In this document: one piece after another, positions 1 through 7,934 of the stretch
Position numbering within the stretch: the first letter of the stretch is position 1
Layout of the letters: each line of letters begins with the position of its first letter
Assembly (NCBI RefSeq): GCF_002155425.1
Contig: NZ_MUYG01000011.1
Span: forward strand, 1 to 64,000
Source: Erythrobacter donghaensis
GTDB lineage: Bacteria > Pseudomonadota > Alphaproteobacteria > Sphingomonadales > Sphingomonadaceae
Direction of reading: 5' to 3'
Length of the DNA stretch: 64,000 bases
Notes under the pieces: generated by a model
The model's input: the letters and a program-made list of their open reading frames with translations, nothing else
What the model was told of the DNA's origin: nothing
Databases searched by the model: none
Program-made: the position numbers and the translations under genes

Positions 1-1531
1 GATTGTGTTGAAAAACTCCTCCTTGCAATCGGGCTAAAGTATTGATTCTATGTCTTGGCAGACAAGCGGAGACGGTCGGATGATGGGTGAGCGGACGGTG
101 GCGCAGGAGGCCCTGTTCTACAGCTTCAACCTGGAGCGGCATGTTCCGCAGGATCATTTGCTGCGCTCGATCGATCGGTTCGTCGACCTGTCGGGCATTC
201 GCGAACATCTGCGTCCCTTCTACAGCTCGACCGGACGACCGTCAGTTGATCCCGAGTTGATGATCCGGATGCTGATCATCGGCTACTGCATGGGCATCCG
301 GTCCGAGCGGCGGCTGTGCGAGGAGGTGCATGTCAACCTCGCCTATCGCTGGTTCTGCCGCCTGGGGCTGGAAGGCGATGTGCCCGACCACTCGACCTTC
401 TCGAAGAACCGTCACGGTCGCTTCCGCGACAGTGATCTGCTGCGCCAGCTGTTCGAGACGACCGTGGCGCGCTGCATCGCCGAAGGACTGGTCGGCGGTG
501 AAGGGTTCGCGGTCGATGGCAGCCTCGTGCGCGCCGATGTGAACCGCCAGCATGCCGTCGATCAGGCCGATGGCTTGCCGGACCCGGCCACCAGCCATGC
601 CGTTCGCGAGTATCTGGCTGTGCTCGACGATGCGGCCTTCGGGGGCGCAACCCCGGTGCCGCCCAAGCAGTTGGCGGTGGCCGATCCGGCCGCACGCTGG
701 ACAGCGGCAAGCCGCGAGCGTGCCTTCTTCGCCTATGCCACCAACTACCTCATTGATCTCCAGAACGCAGTGATCGTCGATGTCGAGGCGACCACCGCCA
801 TCCGTCAGGCCGAGGTGACCGCCCAGCGCCGCATGATCGACCGGACGCAGGAGCGCTTCGGCCTCTGGCCCGAGCGGCTCGTGGGCGACACCGGATATGG
901 CGATGCAAGGAACCTGTCCTGGCTGGTCGAGGAGCGCGGCATCGAGCCGCACATCCCTGTGTTCGACAAGTCTGCCCGCCGCGATGATACCTTCGAGCGT
1001 TCGGCCTTCACCTTCGACCATGAGGATGACAGCTATATCTGCCCTGCTGGCAAGCGGCTGCGCCAGAGGCAGAAGGTCTATCGCGAGGAACGTCCGTTCG
1101 TCGATGAGAACGGCATGTTGCGTTACCGCGCCAGCAAGCTCGACTGCAGTGCCTGCGCTCTCAAGCCGCGCTGTTGCCCGACCCAACCAGCGCGCAAGAT
1201 CCTGCGTTCAGTCCACGAGGGCGCCCGTGATCTGGCCCGCGATATCGCCACGACCGACGCCTATCTGGTCTCGCGCCGCCAGCGCAAGAAGGTCGAGATG
1301 CTGTTCGCGCACCTCAAGCGCATCCTCAGGATGGATCGCCTGCGCCTGCGAGGTCCAAACGGCGCAAGAGACGAGTTCCTCCTCGCAGCCACCGCCCAAA
1401 ACCTCCGGAAAATGGCCAAGCTGATCCCCATGCCAGCCACCACAGCCCCCGCATAAGCGGGGGCGAAGCCTCAGAGCGCCGCTCAGGCTCGCGCCAGCGC
1501 CGATCTCAGCGCCGGGTTTTTCAACACAATC
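1..1531 (+). mobile_element. IS1182-like insertion sequence
   Basis: One complete insertion sequence. Bases 1-16 (GATTGTGTTGAAAAAC) are the exact reverse complement of bases 1516-1531, giving 16-bp terminal inverted repeats around a single transposase gene. The length of about 1.53 kb is normal for a compact IS1182-group element. The left inverted repeat starts at the very first base of the window, so the flank and any target duplication on that side cannot be seen. The transposase frame is intact, so the copy may be active. Family assignment rests on the transposase sequence. Confidence 0.85.
80..1456 (+). CDS. IS1182 family transposase
   Basis: DDE-type transposase of the IS1182/IS5-like superfamily that would catalyse cut-and-paste or replicative movement of the flanking 16-bp inverted repeats. 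The protein begins MMGERTVAQEALFY, the usual start of this family, and carries the N-terminal DUF772-like segment (VDPELMIRMLIIGYCMGIRS) followed by the VPDHSTFSKNR motif. The catalytic core contains VDGSLVRAD (first Asp region), VGDTGYGD (second Asp) and the C-terminal KKVEMLFAHLKRILRMDRLR block with the Glu. An ATG at 50 is also in frame, but ATG 80 has GGAGAC six bases upstream and matches family starts. No frameshift or stop is seen. Confidence 0.88.
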   Translation: MMGERTVAQEALFYSFNLERHVPQDHLLRSIDRFVDLSGIREHLRPFYSSTGRPSVDPELMIRMLIIGYCMGIRSERRLCEEVHVNLAYRWFCRLGLEGDVPDHSTFSKNRHGRFRDSDLLRQLFETTVARCIAEGLVGGEGFAVDGSLVRADVNRQHAVDQADGLPDPATSHAVREYLAVLDDAAFGGATPVPPKQLAVADPAARWTAASRERAFFAYATNYLIDLQNAVIVDVEATTAIRQAEVTAQRRMIDRTQERFGLWPERLVGDTGYGDARNLSWLVEERGIEPHIPVFDKSARRDDTFERSAFTFDHEDDSYICPAGKRLRQRQKVYREERPFVDENGMLRYRASKLDCSACALKPRCCPTQPARKILRSVHEGARDLARDIATTDAYLVSRRQRKKVEMLFAHLKRILRMDRLRLRGPNGARDEFLLAATAQNLRKMAKLIPMPATTAPA

Positions 1532-1616
1532 GGGTGGAAAGCTTCCATTCGCATACGCGACTTTTAGCTACAGTTTTGCAGTGGCGAAGCTGGAGACAGA
1601 ATACCGCATCATCCAC

Positions 1617-2759
1617 TCAGATGCTTCTGCAGTCTGTAGGCGCTTCCTTCCGGTCGAAGCGTTGCGAAATCCATTCCAAGGTCTGGGGAGCACTTTGCCG
1701 TGCAGTTGTGCCGTGGTCCTTGCCGGGTAGATCTATCCATTTCAAAGCCACCCTATTAGCGCAAAGGCGACGAGCGTATTTGCGGGTGACATCGGCTGCC
1801 ACAAGCGGATCGTCTCGCGTTTGCGCGATCAGCACCGGCACAGGCTGATTGGCCGCCACGCTGTTCTTTTGAAGATAGCTCGACCAGGGGGCAGTCCCCG
1901 CGAAATCGAACTTCTTGAGGTCGCGTCGCAAAGTAAGAATGCCTGCTATCGCTCCAAGGCGCGGAGCGCTGCCGAGCTTGATGCAATTGCTTGCAAGCTT
2001 TCTCATAATAGCGGGCGTGCGCTTGCGCCCCATTTCGAGCGGGGTGTCGTAATACTCCGACCAACTGGACGCGGTCATCGCTGTCAGGAACATCTTAGCA
2101 TTGGGATCGGACGCCTGCCGGAAGTTGGTTGCGAGGTCGGTCGGCGGCGCGCCAGCGGCAACGCCGACGAGATTGAGATCGGGGGCGTAACGTTGCGATA
2201 GCTGGCCCGTCCACAAGGCAGCATGTCCGCCTTGGCTCTCACCCCAAGCGGCGTATTCCGAACCGGCATAGGCGCCAGAGATCTTCTGTGCGGCCCGCAC
2301 CGAGTCGAGCACCGACCGTGCGGTTATTGGACCGACGAGGTATGGGTGGGGGCCAATCCCGCCAAGACCTGGATAGTCGGTCGCGACGACGACGTAACCG
2401 TTCTTGACTGCATCGAGAGCCGGGGTCACGGCGAAGAACTCGGGGCTGAGCGAAGGCGCGCATTTCTGGACGACGCCCCAGGTGCCGTGAGTCCAAGCAA
2501 TTACTCGCCGGCGTTGCATAGTGCCGGCAATGGGGGCCACGACCATGCCGGTCACTTCGACCGTTTCGCCAATGTCATCGAGAGTCTCATAGCGGATGCG
2601 CCATGCCAGCATGCCGGCAGGAGCGTCCGCGACAGGCTCAACATAGGTAAGCGCCCCCGGCTCCGCGTGTGCCGTTCCGACGATCATCCATGACGACAGC
2701 CAGAAGGCGACTGTCATGGCGATGCGTCGGCGTGAGACGGAGCTGGGGGTAAGCCTCAT
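1617..2759 (-). CDS. Secreted alpha/beta hydrolase, secretory-lipase-like
   Basis: Predicted exported esterase/lipase of the alpha/beta-hydrolase fold, resembling the LIP/secretory lipase family. An N-terminal signal peptide ends near AHA (residues 30-32). The oxyanion region is AWTHGTWG, the nucleophile elbow is GESQGG with Ser175, a likely acid residue is in QTRDDPLV and the catalytic His is in GKDHGTT. Cysteines at about 100 and near the C-terminus suggest disulphides. Met15 (codon start 2717) is an alternative start that still leaves a signal peptide. It lies just downstream of the crystallin-like gene on the same strand (10-bp gap), so it may be the third gene of the mscL operon. The substrate cannot be told. 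Confidence 0.75.
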   Translation of the reverse strand: MRLTPSSVSRRRIAMTVAFWLSSWMIVGTAHAEPGALTYVEPVADAPAGMLAWRIRYETLDDIGETVEVTGMVVAPIAGTMQRRRVIAWTHGTWGVVQKCAPSLSPEFFAVTPALDAVKNGYVVVATDYPGLGGIGPHPYLVGPITARSVLDSVRAAQKISGAYAGSEYAAWGESQGGHAALWTGQLSQRYAPDLNLVGVAAGAPPTDLATNFRQASDPNAKMFLTAMTASSWSEYYDTPLEMGRKRTPAIMRKLASNCIKLGSAPRLGAIAGILTLRRDLKKFDFAGTAPWSSYLQKNSVAANQPVPVLIAQTRDDPLVAADVTRKYARRLCANRVALKWIDLPGKDHGTTARQSAPQTLEWISQRFDRKEAPTDCRSI

Positions 2760-2769
2760 CGCATTATTC

Positions 2770-3375
2770 CTATACGGCCGAACGAACGCAGAGGACGTCG
2801 GCGAGATATACGCGGCGGTTTACGGTCTGCATCGACGAGTAGGCCGCGCGGGTCCAGCCATTGGTTCGGCAGAAGCGGTTGGCGGTGTCACGGCCGCAAT
2901 TGGCGGTGGCGCTGCCTCCTGTGCAAGCCAACACACGATAGCCATTTTCACCGGGAGCCGGGTAGAACGCCGATCCGACCAGTCCCTGCGTTGCGCCTTG
3001 CGCAGGTGGGGCCGGCTCGACCGGCTCGGGCGACGTGCCGCCCAACGGCCGGGCCGACTGGACGCGGTCGAGGAAACCGGTCCGACCGCGAATGTCCGCT
3101 TCGTCCGCCGTTATGGTCACACAGCGACCGCCGTAGTTCTTGCGCGAACACAGCTGCCAATAGCCTGACTTCACGCGGATCGAGCGGACCGGCCAGTTCA
3201 GACCGAGATCCGGCTGGGGTCGGTTGATGAACACCGCAGGGCCCTGGAAGTTGATATCCCGGTAGATGGTGGCCTCGCCCCGACCGGCCGGTGCCATCTT
3301 GTCAGTTTGCGCGATTGCGACACCACTGCAAAGAGCGGCGCCAGCGGCAACGACGGTTAAAGCTTTACGGATCAT
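2770..3375 (-). CDS. Secreted beta/gamma-crystallin-like protein (copy 1)
   Basis: Predicted exported protein of 201 residues. A signal peptide ends at AIA-QTDKM. A beta/gamma-crystallin-like Greek-key segment follows (about 35-95; ATIYRDINFQGPAVF, SIRVKSGYWQLCSRKNYGGRC). After a Pro-rich linker the C-terminal region (about 140-201) has four Cys and the pattern ATANC, RFC, GW, MQTV, LADVLC. Its start codon overlaps the mscL stop (ATGA, 4 bp), so the two are translationally coupled. A clear paralogue lies at 6424-7038 with the same domain order. Crystallin-like domains often bind calcium, but the usual N/D-N/D-x-x-S/T-S motif is not obvious here. The C-terminal domain is not one I recognise. 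Confidence 0.7.
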   Translation of the reverse strand: MIRKALTVVAAGAALCSGVAIAQTDKMAPAGRGEATIYRDINFQGPAVFINRPQPDLGLNWPVRSIRVKSGYWQLCSRKNYGGRCVTITADEADIRGRTGFLDRVQSARPLGGTSPEPVEPAPPAQGATQGLVGSAFYPAPGENGYRVLACTGGSATANCGRDTANRFCRTNGWTRAAYSSMQTVNRRVYLADVLCVRSAV

Positions 3376-3839
3376 GAGGTCGTTTCCTTGTTGTTGCTAT
3401 CAGTCAGGTGCTGACGGATAGATTGCAGTTCAGTCTGGATTTGCAGCAGAACGACGACGTCTGGCGGCGTGGGCGGCGTCGCACCGAGCTTGATGCCCGC
3501 TGCCCTATTGGCGACCTTAATCAGAATGAAGATCGCCGCGGCGACGATCACGAAGTTGATCAGCGTGGTTCCAAAGGCGCCATAGCCGAGCAGCGCTGCG
3601 CCGGCCTTCTTGAGACCAACGTAGTCAGAAAGGCTGCCCGCGTAACGCGGTGGAACCTCCCCGAGCACCACGAAGTAGGACGAAAAGTCGAAACCGCCGG
3701 TAAGCGCGCCGATGATCGGCATGATGATGTCGTCGGTCAGCGACGTGACAATGCCGCCAAAGGCTGCGCCGACAATAACTGCAATCGCCAAATCCAGCAC
3801 GTTGCCGCGGGCAATGAAGTCACGAAACTCGTCCAGCAC
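3372..3839 (-). CDS. mscL: Large-conductance mechanosensitive channel MscL
   Basis: Inner-membrane pore that opens under membrane tension to release solutes during hypo-osmotic shock. The sequence has the family N-terminus (DEFRDFIARGNVLDLAIAVI), first membrane helix about 14-38 with the GAAFGGIV gate region, LTDDIIMPIIG, and a second helix (TTLINFVIVAAAIFILIKVAN) followed by a cytoplasmic helix. I place the start at GTG 3839-3837, preceded by GGAGACAG on the coding strand. This gives 155 residues; a longer open frame upstream has no family similarity. It heads a minus-strand operon with the crystallin-like gene (4-bp overlap) and faces a Crp/Fnr gene across a 109-bp divergent promoter region. 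Confidence 0.9.
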   Translation of the reverse strand: MLDEFRDFIARGNVLDLAIAVIVGAAFGGIVTSLTDDIIMPIIGALTGGFDFSSYFVVLGEVPPRYAGSLSDYVGLKKAGAALLGYGAFGTTLINFVIVAAAIFILIKVANRAAGIKLGATPPTPPDVVVLLQIQTELQSIRQHLTDSNNKETTS

Positions 3840-3948
3840 TTTCTGTCTCCATTCCCATCGCGTGAGGTGGTATCGTGTTTCCACCGACCGATTTGTCTGC
3901 CGGACGACATTCGCGTGAGAGAGTTTCTGGGTTTTGGGAGTGACGAGG

Positions 3949-4647
3949 ATGACATCCGAGCGCCATCTACCGATCCTTCGCCGCAATTCTTGGTTCGCAG
4001 GGCTACCGGAAGAGATGCAGCTTGAGATCGCGGAGCATGGCCGCTCTCGACACGTGGCACAGGGTGCGGATCTGTTTGTGCAGGGTGACCCGTCAGCGGG
4101 TTTACACTGCCTGCTTGAAGGGCAGTTGCACGTGACTGGATTGTCACCGGATGGCGAGGAGGTCCTTATTGCCATTCTGCGACCGAGTGACTGGACAGGC
4201 TTCCTGTCGGTGCTGGATCGTGGGCCCTATGCCTTCACAGCCTCCGCAGTAACAGCGTCCACCGTGCTTTCGCTCTCGCCTGGCGATCTTGCGCGAGTGT
4301 TCGAGAGGAGCATTGGAACTTACAAGCATCTAGTTGCACCCGAGCTGTCCAGCACCCGCGGCAATTTCCACTTTTACCTTGAGCAGCTCGGCAAGCCTCC
4401 CTTGCAGCGGGTGGCGCATCGCCTTCTCGATCTCGGTCGCTGGGCCTATGGTGCACCCCTGGGGCCACCCATGCCGTTAGAGAATGTGAGCCAGGACGAC
4501 CTCGCTGCGGCAACAAGGTTGTCACGACAGACGATCAACGGCGCGTTGCGCGACCTTGAAAAACGTGGCGTGATTGAGGTGCGGCGCGCCCATGTGCGGG
4601 TTCTGGATGCCGATGCGCTGAGGCAGGTAGCAAGCGGGCCGGAATAA
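3949..4647 (+). CDS. Crp/Fnr family transcriptional regulator
   Basis: DNA-binding regulator with an N-terminal cyclic-nucleotide-binding-like beta-roll (about 10-120; DLFVQGDPSAGLHCLLEGQLHV) and a C-terminal Crp-type winged helix (ENVSQDDLAAATRLSRQTINGALRDLEKRGVIEV). There is no N-terminal Cys cluster, so it is not an Fe-S FNR. The residues around the cAMP pocket are not conserved enough to predict a ligand. ATG 3949 has GGGAG nine bases upstream; a TTG at 3934 is in frame but unlikely. It is divergent from mscL, so it may control both that operon and the hydrolase, lipoprotein, crystallin and MliC genes downstream. This regulatory role is inferred from position only. Confidence 0.85.
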   Translation: MTSERHLPILRRNSWFAGLPEEMQLEIAEHGRSRHVAQGADLFVQGDPSAGLHCLLEGQLHVTGLSPDGEEVLIAILRPSDWTGFLSVLDRGPYAFTASAVTASTVLSLSPGDLARVFERSIGTYKHLVAPELSSTRGNFHFYLEQLGKPPLQRVAHRLLDLGRWAYGAPLGPPMPLENVSQDDLAAATRLSRQTINGALRDLEKRGVIEVRRAHVRVLDADALRQVASGPE

Positions 4648-4769
4648 TCAGATGCAAGTGTCGTCCCGACGACACTGATGGCGTTCAGGTAACGCTAGAG
4701 CGAGATCGTCGGATATTCGATGTTGCAAGCCATGAGGTCTGCACAATCGGACCAATTAGGCACGCCATC

Positions 4770-5801
4770 GTGATCAATGCGCTCTCACTACCCGTTGCCG
4801 GAGCCCTCATGCTGCAACCTGCACTACCGCACATCGATAGTTCGCAATTTGCTAATGAGTCAGTTCAGCTTTCCGCGCGGGTTCACGGCCGGATCGTTTC
4901 CTTCACCACGCGGAACCCGCTCGATTTCGCACCCATGCTGCGGGGCGAACTTGGTGACGAAAGCACGCTCCATGCGCAGCTGTTTCTTCCGCGAGGGACA
5001 GATCCTCACCCAGCCGTCATCATCGTGCCAGGCAGCGGCAACATCGGCCCCCACCATGTTGAACAGGCTGCTGCGCTCGTGGCTGCCGGCATGGCCGTGC
5101 TGCTCATCGACCCCTTCCACGGGCGCGGTATCGCGAGCACGGTCGAGGATCAGGCGCGTCTTACCTGGGCGGCCAGCACCTACGACGTCATCGCGGCGCT
5201 TACCTATCTTCGCACACTCCCACAGATCGACGCCAACCGGATTGGCGCCTTAGGGTCGAGCCGGGGCGGCACAGCGGTAATGCTTGCTGCCTCAGAGCAG
5301 ATCAGTGGGCGCATCCTCACGCAGGGCAGCGGTCTGAAGGCGATTGTAGCCGGCTACCCCTGGTGCGGCACCCAGTTCCGTGTCGCTCGGCTTGCGGACG
5401 ATGCAGCGTTGCTGGTGCTGGCTGGCGATCAGGACAACTGGGTGTCGCTGCATCAATGTCAGGACGCGGTTCACGCACTGAGCCAGCACAACGAGAAGGT
5501 CTCGCTTCGTGTTTTTCAAGGTGCGAGCCACGCCTTCGATCGGAGCGGAGTTTCACCCACCCGCATCGAGAACGCGCCGACAGCGACGACCTTCCCGACC
5601 ATCTACATGGATAATAAAGGGGACTACATCGACCCGAGGACGGGAAGGCCCGATCCAGCGCTCACACCTGCGGACTTCCTAAATTGGTCCATCGAAGGCG
5701 GCTTTGTTCGACGTGGAGTGACGGTGGGAACGCGGGGTGAGCAAGCTGCCGAGTATCGGCAAGCTGCAACGGATTTCCTCGTTGCAAGCTTGTCCCCTTA
5801 G
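4770..5801 (+). CDS. Alpha/beta hydrolase, dienelactone-hydrolase-like
   Basis: Hydrolase of the dienelactone hydrolase/prolyl-oligopeptidase-like type. The strand-helix core contains HPAVIIVPGSGNIGPHH (oxyanion loop), the nucleophile elbow GSSRGG (Ser164), an acid residue in LAGDQDNWV and the His in GASHAFDR. A hydrophobic N-terminus (about 1-20) could be a weak signal peptide. The start is GTG 4770; the first in-frame ATG (4809) would remove most of that hydrophobic stretch. It lies between the Crp/Fnr gene and the lipoprotein gene on the same strand with gaps over 100 bp, so a shared transcript is uncertain. The natural ester is unknown. Confidence 0.72.
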   Translation: MINALSLPVAGALMLQPALPHIDSSQFANESVQLSARVHGRIVSFTTRNPLDFAPMLRGELGDESTLHAQLFLPRGTDPHPAVIIVPGSGNIGPHHVEQAAALVAAGMAVLLIDPFHGRGIASTVEDQARLTWAASTYDVIAALTYLRTLPQIDANRIGALGSSRGGTAVMLAASEQISGRILTQGSGLKAIVAGYPWCGTQFRVARLADDAALLVLAGDQDNWVSLHQCQDAVHALSQHNEKVSLRVFQGASHAFDRSGVSPTRIENAPTATTFPTIYMDNKGDYIDPRTGRPDPALTPADFLNWSIEGGFVRRGVTVGTRGEQAAEYRQAATDFLVASLSP

Positions 5802-5975
5802 CCGTTCTAACAACCTCCAAGGTGATATTCGGGTTCAGCGTATTCGTTGCCCAGTCGCGTTTCAGCAAATGGCACATCGGTTGACTGTTCCGAGCTCACC
5901 AAACTGCTGGTCGGCAATACGCGCGCAAATCGGTCACCAAGTAAACCTAACTCGATTGCAAAGGATTTGAACCAA

Positions 5976-6401
5976 ATGAATGAACGATTCTCAATCATTG
6001 CCGTGAGTGCCTTCGCCCTTGCCGTGACCGCATGCAACCCGGCCACTCAGACGGACGCCGGCGCTGACCCGGCCCCCACCGGCTCGCCGGCGGTCGCTGA
6101 GGCGTCGCCTGCAGCAGCCGTCAGCCATGCAGCATGGGCTGGCAAATGGGTCGGTGTGGAGGGCATGTATGTCGAAATCCAACCAGCTGCGGACGGCAAC
6201 TACGTGCTCACCATGCAGTCCGATCTCGACACGCTTGGCACCTACACGGGCAAGGATGCCGAAGGAGGCATCGCCTTCGAGCGCGGCGGAGAGCAGCTGC
6301 TCCTTACCCCGGCCAACGGCGACCAGACCGGCCTCAAATATCTAGCAGGAAAGACCGACTGCCTGATGGTGGCACCTGGCGAAGGTTACTGCCGCGACTG
6401 A
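5976..6401 (+). CDS. Small lipoprotein of unknown function
   Basis: Predicted lipoprotein of 141 residues. The N-terminus (MNERFSIIAVSAFALAVTAC) is a lipoprotein signal with the lipid-anchored Cys at residue 20. An Ala/Pro-rich linker follows, then a compact domain (AAWAGKWVGVEGMYVEIQP to DCLMVAPGEGYCRD) with two Cys near the end. AAAGGA lies about ten bases before ATG 5976; an upstream in-frame start at 5847 would bury the signal sequence and is rejected. The gene sits 22 bp ahead of the second crystallin-like gene, so the two are probably co-transcribed. I do not recognise the domain. Confidence 0.7.
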   Translation: MNERFSIIAVSAFALAVTACNPATQTDAGADPAPTGSPAVAEASPAAAVSHAAWAGKWVGVEGMYVEIQPAADGNYVLTMQSDLDTLGTYTGKDAEGGIAFERGGEQLLLTPANGDQTGLKYLAGKTDCLMVAPGEGYCRD

Positions 6402-6423
6402 CCGGCATACAAAGGAAAGAAAG

Positions 6424-7038
6424 ATGAAGAGAGGGCTTCGAAGACCCGCAGCGCTTGCCGCTATTCCCCTGTTTGCCGTCGCCGCTTTGGTCGGCGCAGA
6501 CATCGGCAGCGCCCAGACCGACAAGATGGCCCGCCCGGCCGAGGCGACAATCTACCGCGATGCCGGCTTCAACGGTCCTGCGGTATTCGTGGGCGAAGCT
6601 AAGCCGGACCTCGGTCTGGCGTGGCCGGTCAATTCGATCCGGGTCACTGGCGGGACATGGGAACTGTGCGAGCGCAGCTATTATCGAGGCAACTGCAAGA
6701 CCTACACGAGCGATCAGCCGGTGTTGCAGTCGCCCTCGCGCGGCATGACTTTCCAGTCGATGCGCCCGATCGGACGGAGCGGCGGAAGCTTTATCGGGGT
6801 CGAGGCGCGCGATCAGGTCACGAGCGGCCTGTTTGCCGAGTTCCACACCGAACCCGGCACGCGCGGCTATCGCATTCCGGCCTGTCCGATGGGTCGGGCG
6901 ACGGCGAAATGCGCAGCGCGCACTGCCGACAATTACTGCAAGGCCATCGGCTGGAACGGCTCTGCACGCGAACACATGCAGACTGTCGGCCGGGTCGTCT
7001 TCCTGGCGGACGTGCTGTGCGTCAAATCGAACTTTTGA
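6424..7038 (+). CDS. Secreted beta/gamma-crystallin-like protein (copy 2)
   Basis: Paralogue of the protein at 2770-3375, with the same architecture: signal peptide ending at GSAQTDKMA, a crystallin-like Greek-key segment (EATIYRDAGFNGPAVF, NSIRVTGGTWELCERSYY), a short linker, and the C-terminal Cys domain (YRIPACPMGRATAKC, DNYCKAIGW, MQTVGRVVFLADVLC). The linker is shorter and not Pro-rich. A GAAAGAAAG purine run precedes ATG 6424. It sits between a lipoprotein and an MliC-like lysozyme inhibitor, which suggests a periplasmic or surface-stress role. Function is not known. Confidence 0.7.
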   Translation: MKRGLRRPAALAAIPLFAVAALVGADIGSAQTDKMARPAEATIYRDAGFNGPAVFVGEAKPDLGLAWPVNSIRVTGGTWELCERSYYRGNCKTYTSDQPVLQSPSRGMTFQSMRPIGRSGGSFIGVEARDQVTSGLFAEFHTEPGTRGYRIPACPMGRATAKCAARTADNYCKAIGWNGSAREHMQTVGRVVFLADVLCVKSNF

Positions 7039-7052
7039 AGGGGGATCATCTT

Positions 7053-7370
7053 ATGCGCATCATCACAACTACCTTGGCAGCGGCAGGCGCTGTCCTGCTC
7101 TCAGGCTGCATGACGACACAACCGGCCAACGTCGGCACCAGCTATGAATGCGATCGCGGAACCAAGCTGCAAGTCAGCTACCTGCGCGAAGCCGCACTGG
7201 TGCGCGTCAACGGCGGGCGGCCGATCCCCTTCCGGCAAACGCCGAGCAACACGGGGACTGTTTACGAAAGCGGCGCCAACCGGCTCGCACGTGACGGCAA
7301 TATTTTGACTTGGAACACCGGCGCGCGCTCGGCTCCGGAAGCCTGCCGCATAGTCAACACGATCAACTAG
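7053..7370 (+). CDS. MliC-like lipoprotein (lysozyme inhibitor family)
   Basis: Predicted lipoprotein of 105 residues. The lipobox is LLSGC (Cys19). The mature part (YECDRGTKLQVSYLREAALVRV to GTVYESGANRL and LTWNTG) fits the MliC/PliC fold that inhibits C-type lysozyme: the YxCxxG start, a central strand ending in xxYES and a Trp-containing strand. The SASGARY signature of MliC is only loosely kept (SNTGTVYESG), so inhibition is likely but unproven. GAAGGGGG lies nine bases before ATG 7053. It follows the crystallin-like gene by 14 bp, so the two are probably one operon. Confidence 0.75.
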   Translation: MRIITTTLAAAGAVLLSGCMTTQPANVGTSYECDRGTKLQVSYLREAALVRVNGGRPIPFRQTPSNTGTVYESGANRLARDGNILTWNTGARSAPEACRIVNTIN

Positions 7371-7715
7371 GCGGGCAAAAGCCACCTGCCCCTAGCGAGA
7401 GCGGTAACGAAATTATCATTTCCGCGTCTAACGCTGGAAACGGGGGCGGCAATTGCAAGAGGCACAATCGCCGCCCTCGCACTTCATAGAACACGTCGGC
7501 GTCGATCGCTCGCTTTATGGAGCGACTGCACGCCGACTAATATCATTTTTTCTGCTCAACGGCAGCTTTGGGGTCGATAGCTGAACGGCAGAATTTTTCT
7601 GGAAGGGTGGCATAGCCGCAATGCCGCTTTTGGGATCGCAAATCGGCTCCGCTAATGACCGGTGATGGGTGGTTTTCTGCCTTGTCCCGAATGCATTATT
7701 CGCAGCTGGGTTTTG
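7371..7715. repeat. Gene-free spacer with diverged direct repeat, copy A
   Basis: No coding signal is seen in these 345 bases. About 7562-7660 is a diverged copy of the sequence at about 8640-8740: both have AGCTT(T/C)GGGGTCGAT, then GAATTTT, then ATGCCGCTTT(T/C)GGGATCGC in the same order and spacing. The two copies flank the DUF2975/XRE pair in direct orientation. Confidence 0.55.
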
Positions 7716-7934
7716 CTACGGTGATGGTGGTTCAAAATCGATCAGGTCTGTGGGTCGGCAATCGAGAGCAATGCACAGCTTTTCCAATGTCGCGAAGCGA
7801 ATGCCTTTGACCTTGCCGGACTTGAGCAGAGATAAATTCGTCTCGCTGATGCCAATTTCTTGCGCGAGATCGCGGGCGGTCATCTTGCGGCGCGCCAGCA
7901 TGACGTCGAGGGTTACGATAATCGGCACAGTCAC
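7716..7934 (-). CDS. Small XRE-type helix-turn-helix regulator
   Basis: A 72-residue DNA-binding protein made of little more than one Cro/CI-type helix-turn-helix: VTLDVMLARRKMTARDLAQEIGISETNLSLLKSGKVKGIRFATLEKLCIALDC. It matches the YozG-like group that is often encoded beside DUF2975 membrane proteins. The start is GTG 7934, overlapping the stop of the upstream DUF2975 gene in GTGA (4 bp), so translation is coupled. It probably regulates its own operon or pairs functionally with the membrane protein. The target is not known. Confidence 0.85.
   Translation of the reverse strand: MTVPIIVTLDVMLARRKMTARDLAQEIGISETNLSLLKSGKVKGIRFATLEKLCIALDCRPTDLIDFEPPSP

Noticed and set aside
1534..1848. A 104-codon plus-strand frame after the insertion sequence
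   Set aside because: Mostly antisense to the lipase-like gene, with no domain.
3840..4175. A 112-residue N-terminal extension of MscL
   Set aside because: It is antisense to the Crp/Fnr gene and contains no MscL-like sequence; GTG 3839 has its own ribosome site.
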